From Nocardia pseudobrasiliensis NBRC 108224 (GTDB lineage: Bacteria; Actinomycetota; Actinomycetes; Mycobacteriales; Mycobacteriaceae): a stretch of DNA of 64,000 nt. Numbering within the stretch: the stretch's first letter is position 1; every line of letters starts with the position of its first letter. A model generated the notes under the pieces. It ran no database searches. It was not told the DNA's origin and saw only the letters and a program-made list of their open reading frames with translations. A program made the position numbers and the translations under genes. The stretch lies in NCBI RefSeq assembly GCF_001613105.1, contig NZ_BDBS01000005.1:248001-312000 (forward strand), written 5' to 3'. This document shows, one piece after another, positions 44,468 through 53,794 of this stretch.

Positions 44468-46586
44468 CTACGGTCCGAGTGCAGAATACAGACCGCTGAT
44501 ACTCGATCGGTCGGATCCGGCGGATTCTCGGATTCTCGATACGTTGCGAAGCGATCCGACCATCGAATTCCTCGACTTGCGTGAGCAGATTCGTGCGGAG
44601 TACACCGCCATCGCCGGTGAGAGCGCCGATGTCGCCGGGGAGCGCTGGGTGTACTACGGATGGCGGCGCACCGTCGTCGCGATACCCGGTGAACCGATTT
44701 TCCGAAGGGTGCGGCTGGATCGAAATCGCAATAAGCTGACCGCCGCCGAGCAGGAGCGATTGGCCGGTCTGACGATCGGCGTCATCGGTCAGAGCGTCGG
44801 GCACGCAGTGGCATTCGATCTCGCGCTGGAAGGGATATGCGGCTGTCTGCGGCTGGCCGACTTCGACGCGATCGAACTGTCCAATCTGAATCGGATCTCG
44901 GCCGGGCTGCTCGATATCGGGATCAACAAGGCGGTCGTCGCGGCCCGCCGGATCGCCGAACTCGATCCGTATCTGGAGGTCGAGGTCTTCGACGCGGGCG
45001 TCGACGAATGGTCCGTCGAGCGGTTCGTGGACGGGCTGTCGCTGCTGGTCGAGGAGTGCGATTCCCTCGACGTCAAAATCGTTGTGCGCGAGGCCGCGCG
45101 GGAAGCCGGGATTCCGGTCCTGATGCACACCAGCGATCGAGGTCTGCTCGATGTGGAGCGTTTCGATCTGGAGCCCGAACGGCCCCTGTTCCATGGTCTG
45201 CTGGGCGGATTGAAGGCGGGCGACCTGCGTGGACTCACCGTGCGTGAGAAATCGCCCTATGTCGTTCGATTACTCGGCGTTCGTGAAGTATCCGCCCGCA
45301 TGGCCGCCAGCATGATCGAGGTCGGCGAAACCCTCGCGGGCTGGCCGCAATTGGGCAGTGACGTGATGATCGGCGGGGCGAGTGTGGCCGCGGCGGTGCG
45401 GCGCATCGGACTCGGAGTCCCGCTGCAGTCCGGCCGGACCCGCATCGATCCGGATGCGAGCCTGGACGAATTGATCCAGCCCGATCTGGGTGTGGATTTC
45501 CTCGGATCCGGCGACGATGTGCGGATCGGCCGGGCGAGCAGTCCGATCGGCAGGATCATGCACTGTGCCGCGCGGGCGCCCTCCGGCGGCAACGTACAGC
45601 CCTGGTCGATGCTGCGCGGACCCGGCCGACTGCGTATCGCACTCGCGCCGGAATTCCAGTCACCGCTGGATATCGGGCATCGCGGCAGCGCGGTAGCCGT
45701 CGGGGCGGCACTGTACAACGCGCGGGCGGCCGCCGCGGCGCACGGTCTACTCGGCGAATATCGGTTCGTCGAGGATCCCGGCAGTCCGCTGTGCGTCGTA
45801 CTGGATATGGGCACAGGCGCGGACGCGGCGATCGCCGCGGACTATCCCATGGCCTTGCTGCGCGAGACCAACCGTCATCGCGGCAGCGGCGAACCGCTGC
45901 CCGGGTCGGTGATCGAGGCGCTCACCGCGGCCGCGGCGGCCGAGGGCGCGAGGGTGCGCCTGGTGACCGAACCGGGAGATATCGCGGAGGCGGCCCGATT
46001 ACTGGGGGAGTCCGACCGGGTGCGGTACCTGACCCCGCATCTGCACGACTCCATGTTCGCTGAATTGCGCTGGCCCGAAGACGACGATCCGGTCACCGGG
46101 ATCGATGTCGAGAGCCTGGAATTAGCCCCCGACGAGCAGGCCGCGCTGGAGGTCGGGCGTCGCGAGGACGTAATGGCCCACCTGCGCGAATGGTCGGCCG
46201 GATCCGCGCTCGGAAAATACACTCGCGACCGGGTTCGATCGAGTTCCGGGTTGGTGGCGGTGACCTTCCCGATACACGACGACGACCTGCGCGGATACGC
46301 GTCGGCGGGTATGGCGGTGGAACGGGTTTGGCTGCAGGCCCAGCGGTTCGGATTGGCCGTACAGCCCACCTCGCCGGTGTTCCTGTACGCCCGACGCTCC
46401 GAAGATTTCGTCGGGCTTTCCCCAATGTTCGCCGATACACTAGCGTCACTTCAGGACCGTTTCCTGGACCTCCTGGGAGTGCCTGAGCATGAGACCATTG
46501 CGTTGGTGCTTCGCCTGAGCTACGCGGCAGCAGCTTCAGTCCGTAGCAGGCGGCGTCCGCATACGGACGCGGCGCCCCGTAGTTAG
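44457..46586 (+). CDS. ThiF/E1-like adenylyltransferase fused to a nitroreductase domain (Rv1355c-like)
   Basis: Protein of 709 residues. N-terminal E1-like domain: IGVIGQSVGHAVAF for the nucleotide, DFDAIELSNLNRI and the Lys of INKAVVAARR as in ThiF/MoeB. No zinc CxxC pairs or obvious sulfur-transfer Cys is seen. The C-terminal half from about residue 350 is a nitroreductase-like flavin domain (ARAPSGGNVQPWSML). The same fusion is annotated as MoeY (Rv1355c) in M. tuberculosis, beside Rv1354c. The reaction is unknown; carboxylate adenylation plus flavin chemistry is an inference. The ATG at 44457 is preferred (GGGAGG upstream); 44421 adds 12 residues. Confidence 0.82.
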   Translation: MVDDYGPSAEYRPLILDRSDPADSRILDTLRSDPTIEFLDLREQIRAEYTAIAGESADVAGERWVYYGWRRTVVAIPGEPIFRRVRLDRNRNKLTAAEQERLAGLTIGVIGQSVGHAVAFDLALEGICGCLRLADFDAIELSNLNRISAGLLDIGINKAVVAARRIAELDPYLEVEVFDAGVDEWSVERFVDGLSLLVEECDSLDVKIVVREAAREAGIPVLMHTSDRGLLDVERFDLEPERPLFHGLLGGLKAGDLRGLTVREKSPYVVRLLGVREVSARMAASMIEVGETLAGWPQLGSDVMIGGASVAAAVRRIGLGVPLQSGRTRIDPDASLDELIQPDLGVDFLGSGDDVRIGRASSPIGRIMHCAARAPSGGNVQPWSMLRGPGRLRIALAPEFQSPLDIGHRGSAVAVGAALYNARAAAAAHGLLGEYRFVEDPGSPLCVVLDMGTGADAAIAADYPMALLRETNRHRGSGEPLPGSVIEALTAAAAAEGARVRLVTEPGDIAEAARLLGESDRVRYLTPHLHDSMFAELRWPEDDDPVTGIDVESLELAPDEQAALEVGRREDVMAHLREWSAGSALGKYTRDRVRSSSGLVAVTFPIHDDDLRGYASAGMAVERVWLQAQRFGLAVQPTSPVFLYARRSEDFVGLSPMFADTLASLQDRFLDLLGVPEHETIALVLRLSYAAAASVRSRRRPHTDAAPRS

Positions 46587-46587
46587 C

Positions 46588-48462
46588 GTGATCGGAGACA
46601 AGGTGCCTCGGCGGACGCTCGATTCACTGGTGACTCAGGTCGCCGCAGAGCTCATGGGTGTCGATGCCACGACCATGGTCGGGGCGACCGAACGCGTATT
46701 GGCCCTGCTCGTCGAGTATTTCGATGTCGATTTCAGCTATCTGCGGCATACCGATCGCGACCGTCGCGCGACGGTCCTGATCGCCGAGTGGCCGCACCGG
46801 CCCGACGTGCCCGATCCCGATCCCTTGGCCGTGGTGTACTTCGAGAAGGCCGATTCGGTCTTCCGCGCCCTGGAACACGCGACCGAGCCGTTCCTGGTCA
46901 CCAGCGCGGACGTGGACTATCAGGAGACCATCCGCAAGGCCTCGGGTCTGCCGCGCGTCACCTCCGCCGCGGTACCGCTGCTCTCGCGCGGGAAGTCGAC
47001 CGGGCTACTCGGCTTCATCAAGGTCGGCGAGCGCGACTGGAGTACGCGAGAGCTGAATGTCCTCAAGGCGATCGCCTCGCTGTTCGCGCAGCTGCAGGCC
47101 CGGGTGGAGGCCGAGGAGCGGCTGCGCTACATCGCGATGCACGACGATCTGACCGGCTTGGCCAACCGCCGGGCGCTGCTCGAACATATGGAAGAGCGGC
47201 TGCGGCCGGGGCATTCCGGTCCCGTCGCGACGTTCTTCCTGGATCTGGACCGGTTGAAGGCGCTCAACGACTTCCTCGGCCACACCGCGGGCGACAACTT
47301 CATCCAGGCCCTGTCCGCGCGGCTGCGCGAACATCTGGACCCCGCGGATATGATCGCCCGGCTCGGCGGGGACGAATTCGTCATCGTTCCGGCCAAGCCG
47401 ATGGACGCGGTCGCGGCCGAACTCGAGGCCACCCGGCTGCAGCAGGTCATCTCCCGCCGGGTCACGGTGGGCGGCGAGACCGTCAGTCGCGGGGCGAGCG
47501 TCGGTGTGGCGCTTGGCATTCCGGGTGAGACCACGGTCGCCGACGTGCTGCGCCGGGCCGATCACGCACTGCTGTCGGCGAAGTCCGGCGGCGGCAACGG
47601 CGTCGCGGTGTTCACCGATGCCATGCGCGCGCAGTTCGAGCTGCAGGACGATGTCGAGCTCAATCTGCGCAGCGCGGTATCGGACGGCTCGCTGATCCTG
47701 CACTATCAGCCCGAGGTGGATCTGCGCACCGGACGGATCGTCGCCCTCGAGGCACTGGTCCGATGGCAGCACCCGACCCGCGGACTGTTGCCGCCGGGCG
47801 CGTTCGTCGGGGTGGCGGAGGCGACCAACCTCGCGGGCGAACTGGGCCGCTGGGTGCTGCGCAACGCCTGTAAGCAGTTCGCCCAGTGGCGCAGCCACGG
47901 ACTGGCGTCGAATGTCGTCATCCGGATCAATGTCTCGCCGGTGCAGCTGGTCAGTCTCGACTTCGTCGAGTCGGTGGAGGATGTGCTGCGCGAGTACGGA
48001 ATCGACGGCAGTTCGGTCTGCCTGGAGATCACCGAACATGTGGTCGTGCAGGATTTGACCCGCACGCAGGTGACATTGCGCGGTCTCAAGCGCATGGGCT
48101 TGCAGATCGCTATCGACGACTTCGGCACCGGCTACAGCTCGCTGTCACATCTCAAGGCGCTGCCGGTGGATGCGGTCAAGATCGATCGCGGTTTCGTGCA
48201 GCGGCTCGGCGTCAGCACCGACGATCTGGCCATTGTGAAATCCATTGTCGGACTTGCGGGCTCGTTCGGATTGGGTGTGGTGGGCGAAGGAGTGGAAACC
48301 GCCGTGGCGGCTCGCACCCTGGTGGGTCTGGGGTGCTATCGGGCGCAGGGCTTCCTGATCGCCCGACCCATACCCGCCGAGGAGGTCGAAGTGCATCTTG
48401 CCGCTGGTCGCATTCCGTTGGACCTGGAGCTACCCCGGGTATCGCGAGTGCCGAAGGCGTAG
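46588..48462 (+). CDS. GAF-GGDEF-EAL cyclic-di-GMP enzyme (Rv1354c-like)
   Basis: Protein of up to 624 residues. GAF sensor about 15–172; GGDEF about 180–345 with an intact GGDEF at 260–264, so diguanylate cyclase activity is expected; EAL from about 355 with EALVRW (388–393) and IAIDDFGTGYSS, so c-di-GMP phosphodiesterase activity is also expected. The inhibitory I-site RxxD is DPAD (251–254), missing its Arg. It is homologous to Rv1354c/MSDGC-1, a bifunctional enzyme. The GTG at 46588 is 2 bases after the preceding stop; a GTG at 46603 has a better RBS (GGAG). Confidence 0.93.
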   Translation: MIGDKVPRRTLDSLVTQVAAELMGVDATTMVGATERVLALLVEYFDVDFSYLRHTDRDRRATVLIAEWPHRPDVPDPDPLAVVYFEKADSVFRALEHATEPFLVTSADVDYQETIRKASGLPRVTSAAVPLLSRGKSTGLLGFIKVGERDWSTRELNVLKAIASLFAQLQARVEAEERLRYIAMHDDLTGLANRRALLEHMEERLRPGHSGPVATFFLDLDRLKALNDFLGHTAGDNFIQALSARLREHLDPADMIARLGGDEFVIVPAKPMDAVAAELEATRLQQVISRRVTVGGETVSRGASVGVALGIPGETTVADVLRRADHALLSAKSGGGNGVAVFTDAMRAQFELQDDVELNLRSAVSDGSLILHYQPEVDLRTGRIVALEALVRWQHPTRGLLPPGAFVGVAEATNLAGELGRWVLRNACKQFAQWRSHGLASNVVIRINVSPVQLVSLDFVESVEDVLREYGIDGSSVCLEITEHVVVQDLTRTQVTLRGLKRMGLQIAIDDFGTGYSSLSHLKALPVDAVKIDRGFVQRLGVSTDDLAIVKSIVGLAGSFGLGVVGEGVETAVAARTLVGLGCYRAQGFLIARPIPAEEVEVHLAAGRIPLDLELPRVSRVPKA

Positions 48463-48464
48463 TC

Positions 48465-49448
48465 GTGTCCGGTGGCGACTGGCTTCTGGTCGAAGCGCTC
48501 GGTCCCGAATCGGAGCCCACCATGGTGGCCGACGGCTGTCAGCTCAAGGAGTGGGCGAGTCTGGTCCGCGTCCGGCGAAATCTCGGGCCGACCGCGTTCC
48601 GGTTGATGCGCGAGGCGATGGATCGAAGTCGAGAGGGCGGGCCTGTGGGCCTGTGCGACGGGGGACTTCGTGCCGTGGCGATGCCGGTGCGCTGCGCGTT
48701 CGGCGCGACGCACGGTTTTCAGGTGTGGGTGGGTGGAAACGAGGAGCGTGTACCGCCCCCGCGTGCGGTCGGCGCCTGGGACTGGCTGTCGAAAACCGAA
48801 CTGGCGCACCATGGTCCGGGGCTGGAAGAACTGATCTTCGCCCGTGCCCCCGGGGACGTGCGTGTGGTGCGGACACCGCCCGAGGTGTTCGGTCGCATGG
48901 CGCGATTCGACGGGAGACTGGAGTATTCGGCCGTGCTCACCGGAACCGATCCGGCCGGTCGATGGCAGGGCGAGGTGTATCTGCTCGGCGACGACGACCG
49001 GGTGCGTTGCTTCCAGATGACCGTCCGAGTACACGACGACGGCGGGATCGTGACCCGCGCGCTCATGCACGAGATCACCGATGCTCGCCCGCCGCGGCCC
49101 ACGCCGGAGTTGGCGATGACCCGGGCCGTGTCGCAAGCCGACGACGCCGGGGTCGGATTCATCGAATTGGGTATGGGCGTGATCTACGAATGGATCAATG
49201 AGCCGCAACCGCCGCTGGATCCCTGGACGACCGAGCGGCCGGAATTTCATCCCGATGATGTCGAAGGCTATCGCGCGGCCTACCGGGAGGTGTCGACGCT
49301 CGGCCCGGACCGCCGAGCGCGGCGTGAACTGCAGGTCAGACTGCGATTCGCCGAGACGGATTGGATCGCGGTGCGGATCGAGATCTCCTATCTGTCCGGT
49401 GATTCGCCCCACGGACTCATTCGCGTCACCCCCGCCCCTGCCGGTTAG
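48465..49448 (+). CDS. Sensor-like protein (probable DUF5593/PAS-GAF type) in c-di-GMP operon
   Basis: Protein of 327 residues starting at a GTG 2 bases after the GGDEF–EAL stop, so translationally coupled. The N-terminal VEALGPESEPTMVADG…WASLVRVRR segment resembles the DUF5593/GAF-like domain of mycobacterial and nocardial proteins; the centre (FQVWVGGNEERVP, AWDWLSKTE) and the PAS-like C-terminal half (GVIYEWINEPQ, VRLRFAETDWIAVRIEIS) look like ligand-sensing modules. No DNA-binding or catalytic motif is seen. I infer a sensor or adaptor for the signalling operon. Confidence 0.65.
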   Translation: MSGGDWLLVEALGPESEPTMVADGCQLKEWASLVRVRRNLGPTAFRLMREAMDRSREGGPVGLCDGGLRAVAMPVRCAFGATHGFQVWVGGNEERVPPPRAVGAWDWLSKTELAHHGPGLEELIFARAPGDVRVVRTPPEVFGRMARFDGRLEYSAVLTGTDPAGRWQGEVYLLGDDDRVRCFQMTVRVHDDGGIVTRALMHEITDARPPRPTPELAMTRAVSQADDAGVGFIELGMGVIYEWINEPQPPLDPWTTERPEFHPDDVEGYRAAYREVSTLGPDRRARRELQVRLRFAETDWIAVRIEISYLSGDSPHGLIRVTPAPAG

Positions 49449-49515
49449 CCGACACTTCCGCGCCTGTTCACGCCGCGTTGTCCCGGGTGGTCTGGTGGGC
49501 GGGAACGATCGGCGA

Positions 49516-50643
49516 GTGCGCATCGTTCAGCTGGCGAACTTCTATGGTCCGCGGTCTGGGGGACTTCGCACCGCGCTGCATCATCTGGGGTCGGGCTATG
49601 TGGCGGCGGGGCACGAAGTGGTGTTGATCGTGCCCGGGGCGCGGCGGTCGGAAGAGGCGCTTGCGAGCGGGGTGGTGCGAATTACCGTGCCCGCCTTGGC
49701 TATTCCGTGGACGGGGGGTTATCGGGCGGCGGACCCGCGGCGGGTGGCCGATGTGCTGGCGGGGTTGCGGCCCGATGCGCTCGAGGTGTCGGATCGGCTG
49801 ACGCTGCGCGGATTCGGGCGGTGGGCGCGGCGGCGCGATATCGCGGGGGTGATGATCTCGCACGAACGGCTGGATCGGCTGATCGGGCAGGTGCTACCGG
49901 GGCCGATGGCGCGGCGCGCGGCCGACGCGGCCAATCGGCGCACCGCGGCGGATTACGACATCGTGGTCTGCACAACCGAATTCGCGCAGCAGGAGTTCCA
50001 GCGCATCGAGGCGCCGAATGTGGCGCTGGTGCCGCTGGGGGTGGATCTGGAGATGTTCAGCCCGCGCCGCCACGACGGGCGGCTGCGCGCCGAACTCGGC
50101 GGGGAGTATCCGCTGCTCGTGCACTGCGGGCGGCTGTCGGTGGAGAAGCGGGTCGATCGCAGTATCGCGGCGGTGCACGCGCTGCGGCGCACCGGACGCG
50201 ATTCCCGGCTGATCGTGGTCGGCGACGGGCCGCGGCGCGAATCGCTGGAACGGTTGGCGCGCGGACTGCGGCCGCTGAGCGACGGGCGGGCGGCGGTGCA
50301 CTTCACCGGATTCGTCGACGACCGAACCAAGCTCGCGACCCTGCTGGCCAGTGCCGACGTCTCGCTCGCGCCGGGGCCGCACGAGACGTTCGGACTGGCC
50401 GCGCTGGAGGCGCTGGCGGCGGGCACGCCCGTGGTGGCCAGCCGGTCCTCGGCGCTGGCCGATATCGTGACCGCCGACTGCGGTGCGGTCGCCGCGGACC
50501 ATCCGACCGCCTTCGCCCGAGCCGTCAACGAGGTGCTCGCACTGCCCGCCGGTGAACGCCGGACCGCGGCGCGCAGCCGCGCCGAGCAATTTCCGTGGCG
50601 GGCCGCGGTGACCCGGATGCTGCGGGTTTTCTCCGGTCGCTGA
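49516..50643 (+). CDS. GT4-family glycosyltransferase
   Basis: Protein of 375 residues, GT-B fold. N-terminal VQLANFYGPRSGGLRTALHHLG is the acceptor-side glycine-rich loop; the donor domain shows VPLGVDLEMFSP, LLVHCGRLSVEKRVDR, VVGDGP and the EX7E-type motif SLAPGPHETFGLAALEALA. Members transfer mannose or glucose from GDP/UDP donors to lipids or sugars of the envelope. The GTG at 49516 (VRIVQLA) is the only start placing the fold correctly. Unlinked to its neighbours by overlap; 67 bases after the sensor-like gene. Confidence 0.88.
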   Translation: MRIVQLANFYGPRSGGLRTALHHLGSGYVAAGHEVVLIVPGARRSEEALASGVVRITVPALAIPWTGGYRAADPRRVADVLAGLRPDALEVSDRLTLRGFGRWARRRDIAGVMISHERLDRLIGQVLPGPMARRAADAANRRTAADYDIVVCTTEFAQQEFQRIEAPNVALVPLGVDLEMFSPRRHDGRLRAELGGEYPLLVHCGRLSVEKRVDRSIAAVHALRRTGRDSRLIVVGDGPRRESLERLARGLRPLSDGRAAVHFTGFVDDRTKLATLLASADVSLAPGPHETFGLAALEALAAGTPVVASRSSALADIVTADCGAVAADHPTAFARAVNEVLALPAGERRTAARSRAEQFPWRAAVTRMLRVFSGR

Positions 50644-50731
50644 GCACCGCTTTCGAACCCCGCGCGCCCCGAGCCCGTATGCTCCTCGGCAGCACAGGAA
50701 TACGTCCGGTCAACAGCATTCGAGGAACGGC

Positions 50732-51580
50732 GTGCGCGATCGCTTGAAGTCCGTCAGTGGTAAGAAGACCCTGATCACCGGTGCGGCCAGCGGAATCGGG
50801 CGGGCGACCGCCCTCGCCGCGGCGCGCGCCGGGGCCGAGCTGGTGCTCACCGATATCGATGCCGAGGGCCTGGCCGATACGGTCGAGACCATCGGCCGCG
50901 AGGGCGGCAAGGTGCTGGTGTCGCGGGCGCTGGACATCAGCGACTACGAGGCGGTCCGGGAGTTCGCCGAGGAGGTGCACTCGCGGCACGGCAGCCTCGA
51001 TGTGGTCATGAATATCGCCGGGGTGTCGGCCTGGGGCACCGTGGAGAATCTCGAACATCGGCACTGGCGGCGGCTGGTCGACGTCAATCTCATGGGCCCG
51101 ATCCACATCATCGAGACCTTCGTGCCGCCGATGGTGCGCGCGGGGCGCGGCGGGGCGCTGGTGAACGTGTCCTCGGCGGCCGGACTGCTGGCCTTCCCGT
51201 GGCATGCCGCCTACAGCGCCAGCAAATACGGGCTGCGCGGCGCGTCGGAGGTGCTGCGCTTCGATCTCGAGCGGCACGGCATCACGGTGCATCTGGTGGT
51301 GCCCGGCGCGGTGAACACCGGTCTGGTCGACACCGTCGAGATCGCCGGGGTCGATCGCGACGATCCGCGAATCCAGCGCTACACCAAGCGATTCCAGCAG
51401 CACGCGGCCCCGCCGGAGAAGGTGGCCGGACAGATCCTGCGCGGTATCGAGAAGAACCGCTTCATGATCCACACCTCCTTCGAGGTGCGCTTCGGCTACT
51501 GGTGGGCCCGCAAATTCGCCTGGCCCTACGAATTCGCCATGCGCCGCGCCAACGACCTGTTCAACTCGTTTTTGCGCTGA
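50732..51580 (+). CDS. SDR-family oxidoreductase
   Basis: Protein of 282 residues. LITGAASGIGRATAL, MNIAGVSAWG (NNAG variant NIAG), Ser in LVNVSSAAG and YSASK form the classical SDR set. The C-terminal half (WARKFAWPYEFAMRRAND) is basic and aromatic and probably membrane-associated, as in lipid-metabolising SDRs. The start is GTG. It converges with soxR with no bases between the stops. Confidence 0.9.
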   Translation: MRDRLKSVSGKKTLITGAASGIGRATALAAARAGAELVLTDIDAEGLADTVETIGREGGKVLVSRALDISDYEAVREFAEEVHSRHGSLDVVMNIAGVSAWGTVENLEHRHWRRLVDVNLMGPIHIIETFVPPMVRAGRGGALVNVSSAAGLLAFPWHAAYSASKYGLRGASEVLRFDLERHGITVHLVVPGAVNTGLVDTVEIAGVDRDDPRIQRYTKRFQQHAAPPEKVAGQILRGIEKNRFMIHTSFEVRFGYWWARKFAWPYEFAMRRANDLFNSFLR

Positions 51581-52078
51581 TCACGCGGGTTCGGCGCAGC
51601 CGTCGACCTCCTTGGCGCAGTTGAGGTTCACATCCAGGACGCGGGCTCCGGGGCCCTCCTCGCCGAGTTTGTCGTGCCAGTTGGCGATGCGGCAGCTGGC
51701 CAGCGACAGGCAGCCACAGCCGATGCAGCCGGTGAGGCTGTCGCGCAGGCGGACCAGCTGCTCGATGCGCTGATCGAGGTCGACCCGCCAGATCGTGGAC
51801 AGTCGTTCCCAGTCCTTGCGATTGGGGGTGCGGCCCTCGGGCAGGGTGTCCAGGGCCTTGCGAATCTCGCTGAGCGGAATGCCGACCCGCTGCGAGATGC
51901 GGATGAAGGCGACGCGGCGCAGGGTCTCGCGGTGGTAGCGGCGCTGATTGCCGCTGGTGCGACGGCTGGTGATCAGCCCCTCGCGCTCGTAGAAATGCAG
52001 CGCGGACACCGCGACTCCGCTTCGCTCGGACAACTGTCCGGGGGTGAGCTCCTTGGCCTGCCACGTCGTATGCTGCAT
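51581..52078 (-). CDS. soxR: Redox-sensitive MerR-family regulator SoxR
   Basis: Protein of 165 residues. The MerR winged HTH ([19 protein letters not shown]) is at the N-terminus, a dimerisation helix follows, and the [2Fe-2S] cluster cysteines are Cys118, Cys121, Cys123 and Cys129 in [12 protein letters not shown], exactly the SoxR arrangement. Oxidation of the cluster by redox-cycling compounds activates target promoters. Two additional C-terminal cysteines (154, 161) are present. A SoxR-box dyad lies 3 bases upstream of the start codon, consistent with autoregulation. No classical actinobacterial SoxR target (oxygenase, exporter) is adjacent; the divergent gene is arcA. Confidence 0.93.
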   Translation of the reverse strand: MQHTTWQAKELTPGQLSERSGVAVSALHFYEREGLITSRRTSGNQRRYHRETLRRVAFIRISQRVGIPLSEIRKALDTLPEGRTPNRKDWERLSTIWRVDLDQRIEQLVRLRDSLTGCIGCGCLSLASCRIANWHDKLGEEGPGARVLDVNLNCAKEVDGCAEPA

Positions 52079-52080
52079 AT

Positions 52081-52098
52081 CCTAAACAATACTTGAGG
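52081..52098. promoter_or_regulatory. SoxR-box-like dyad at the soxR start
   Basis: CCTAAAC-AATA-CTTGAGG. The pattern CCTnAAn-N4-nTTnAGG agrees with the known SoxR operator (CCTCAAG-N4-CTTGAGG) except in three positions. Read leftward it contains TATTGT (52091–52086), 7 bases before the soxR ATG, so soxR may be transcribed without a leader from within its own operator. Confidence 0.6.
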
Positions 52099-52194
52099 TT
52101 AGGTGATGTTTACGCCCGATCGGAAGAACTGGGGGACGCGGAGCCGCCAGCGAATTCCGTGCCAATGCGGCCCCGGACTATTACGGTCGAAGCC

Positions 52195-53424
52195 ATGGAA
52201 GCAGAGGCTGTGCCGTCGGCGCGACCGTTTTCCGTGACAAGCGAGGTCGGCACGCTGAACACGGTGCTGTTACACCGACCCGGCGACGAATTGCGTCGGC
52301 TCACCCCGCGCAACAACGATCAACTGCTGTTCGACGGCATCCCCTGGGTGGAACGCGCCCAGCAGGAGCACGATGTGTTCGCCGATGTGCTGCGCGGCCG
52401 CGGCGTGGAGGTGCTGCTGCTGCGCGATCTGCTGGTGGAGACGCTCGCGGTGAGCCGTCCGGGCCGCAGTATGGGCATCACCGCCGCGGTCGACGCACGC
52501 CGCATCGGCCATGGGCTGGCCGAGGATCTCAAGGCGTATCTGCGCGGGGTGCCGCCGGAGGATCTGGCCCGCGTGCTGATGGCCGGGATGACCTTCGACG
52601 AACTGCCGTTCGGCACCGATGCCACCTCCCTGGTCCGGCGCATGCACCACGGCACCGACTTCGTCATCGATCCGCTGCCGAATCTGCTGTTCACCCGCGA
52701 TTCGTCGTTCTGGGTGGGCCCGAAGGTCGCGATCACCTCGCTGGCGCTGCCCGCCCGGGCCCGCGAGACCTCGCTGACCGACCTCATCTACGCCTTCCAT
52801 CCGCGATTCCTGGGTGTGCGACGGGCCTACGAATCGCATACCGCGCCGATGGAGGGCGGCGATGTGCTGCTGCTCGCCTCGGGGGTGGTCGCGATCGGCG
52901 TGGGCGAGCGGACCTCGCCCGCGGGTGCGGAGGCCCTGGCCCGCAGCCTGTTCGAGGACAATCTGGCCCATACCGTGCTCGTCGTGCCGATCGCGCAGAA
53001 CCGTGCCACCATGCATCTGGATACCGTGTGCACGATGGTCGATCGCGACGCGGTGGTGATGTATCCGGCCGTACAGGATTCGCTGTGCGCCTTCACCATC
53101 CGCAAGGAGACCGACGGCACGGTGAGTATGAGCGGTCCGGATCCGTTCCTGCCCGCCGCGGCCGAGGCGATGGGCATCGATAAGCTGCGGATCATCGATA
53201 CCGGTCTCGACGGCGTGACCGCCGAACGGGAACAGTGGGACGACGGCAACAACACCCTCGCGCTCGCGCCGGGCGTGGTCGTCGCCTATGAACGCAACGA
53301 GAATACGAACGCGCGGTTGGCGGACGCGGGCATCGAGGTGCTCACCATCCCGGGCTCGGAACTGGGCTCGGGTCGCGGCGGACCCCGCTGCCTGTCCTGC
53401 CCGCTCGCGCGCGACGAGATGTGA
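52195..53424 (+). CDS. arcA: Arginine deiminase
   Basis: Protein of 409 residues converting arginine to citrulline and ammonium. The guanidino-modifying superfamily residues are present: the FTRDSS segment (usually FTRDPS), [16 protein letters not shown] with the catalytic His, and the nucleophile Cys399 in [13 protein letters not shown]. Length is as in the family. No arcB, arcC or arcD is adjacent, so this is not a fermentative arc operon. The ATG at 52195 (MEAEAVP) fits family length; a start at 52093 would add 34 residues. It is followed 7 bases later by a GntR gene. Confidence 0.93.
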   Translation: MEAEAVPSARPFSVTSEVGTLNTVLLHRPGDELRRLTPRNNDQLLFDGIPWVERAQQEHDVFADVLRGRGVEVLLLRDLLVETLAVSRPGRSMGITAAVDARRIGHGLAEDLKAYLRGVPPEDLARVLMAGMTFDELPFGTDATSLVRRMHHGTDFVIDPLPNLLFTRDSSFWVGPKVAITSLALPARARETSLTDLIYAFHPRFLGVRRAYESHTAPMEGGDVLLLASGVVAIGVGERTSPAGAEALARSLFEDNLAHTVLVVPIAQNRATMHLDTVCTMVDRDAVVMYPAVQDSLCAFTIRKETDGTVSMSGPDPFLPAAAEAMGIDKLRIIDTGLDGVTAEREQWDDGNNTLALAPGVVVAYERNENTNARLADAGIEVLTIPGSELGSGRGGPRCLSCPLARDEM

Positions 53425-53431
53425 GACGGTC

Positions 53432-53791
53432 ATGCTCGAGATTCCGGTCGACCACCATTCGACGGTTCCGCCGTACGAGCAGTTGCGGCAGGGCATCATT
53501 GCCCGGGTTCGTTCCGGCGAGCTGACGGCCGGAACGAAGATACCCACGGTCCGGGCGCTCGCGGCCCAGCTGAGCCTGGCGCCCAATACGGTCGCGCGCG
53601 CCTATCGGGAACTCGAGCAGGACGGGGTGCTCGAAACCCGCGGCCGGCTGGGCTCGTTCATCGCCTCCTCGGGCGATCCGACCCGGGACGCCGCCGGGCG
53701 GGCGGCCACCGATTACGTGACCGTCATCCGCCGACTCGGCCTCGACGACGAGTCGGCGCTGCGCTACGTGCGGGCCGCGCTCAACGAATAA
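53432..53791 (+). CDS. Small GntR-family regulator (YtrA type)
   Basis: Protein of 119 residues: a winged HTH (PPYEQLRQGIIARVRSGEL, then VRALAAQLSLAPNTVARAYREL, about 18–70) and a short C-terminal helical tail instead of a ligand domain, as in the YtrA subfamily that often controls transporters. It begins 7 bases after arcA, suggesting joint transcription. It converges with pmt. Confidence 0.88.
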   Translation: MLEIPVDHHSTVPPYEQLRQGIIARVRSGELTAGTKIPTVRALAAQLSLAPNTVARAYRELEQDGVLETRGRLGSFIASSGDPTRDAAGRAATDYVTVIRRLGLDDESALRYVRAALNE

Positions 53792-53794
53792 CGT

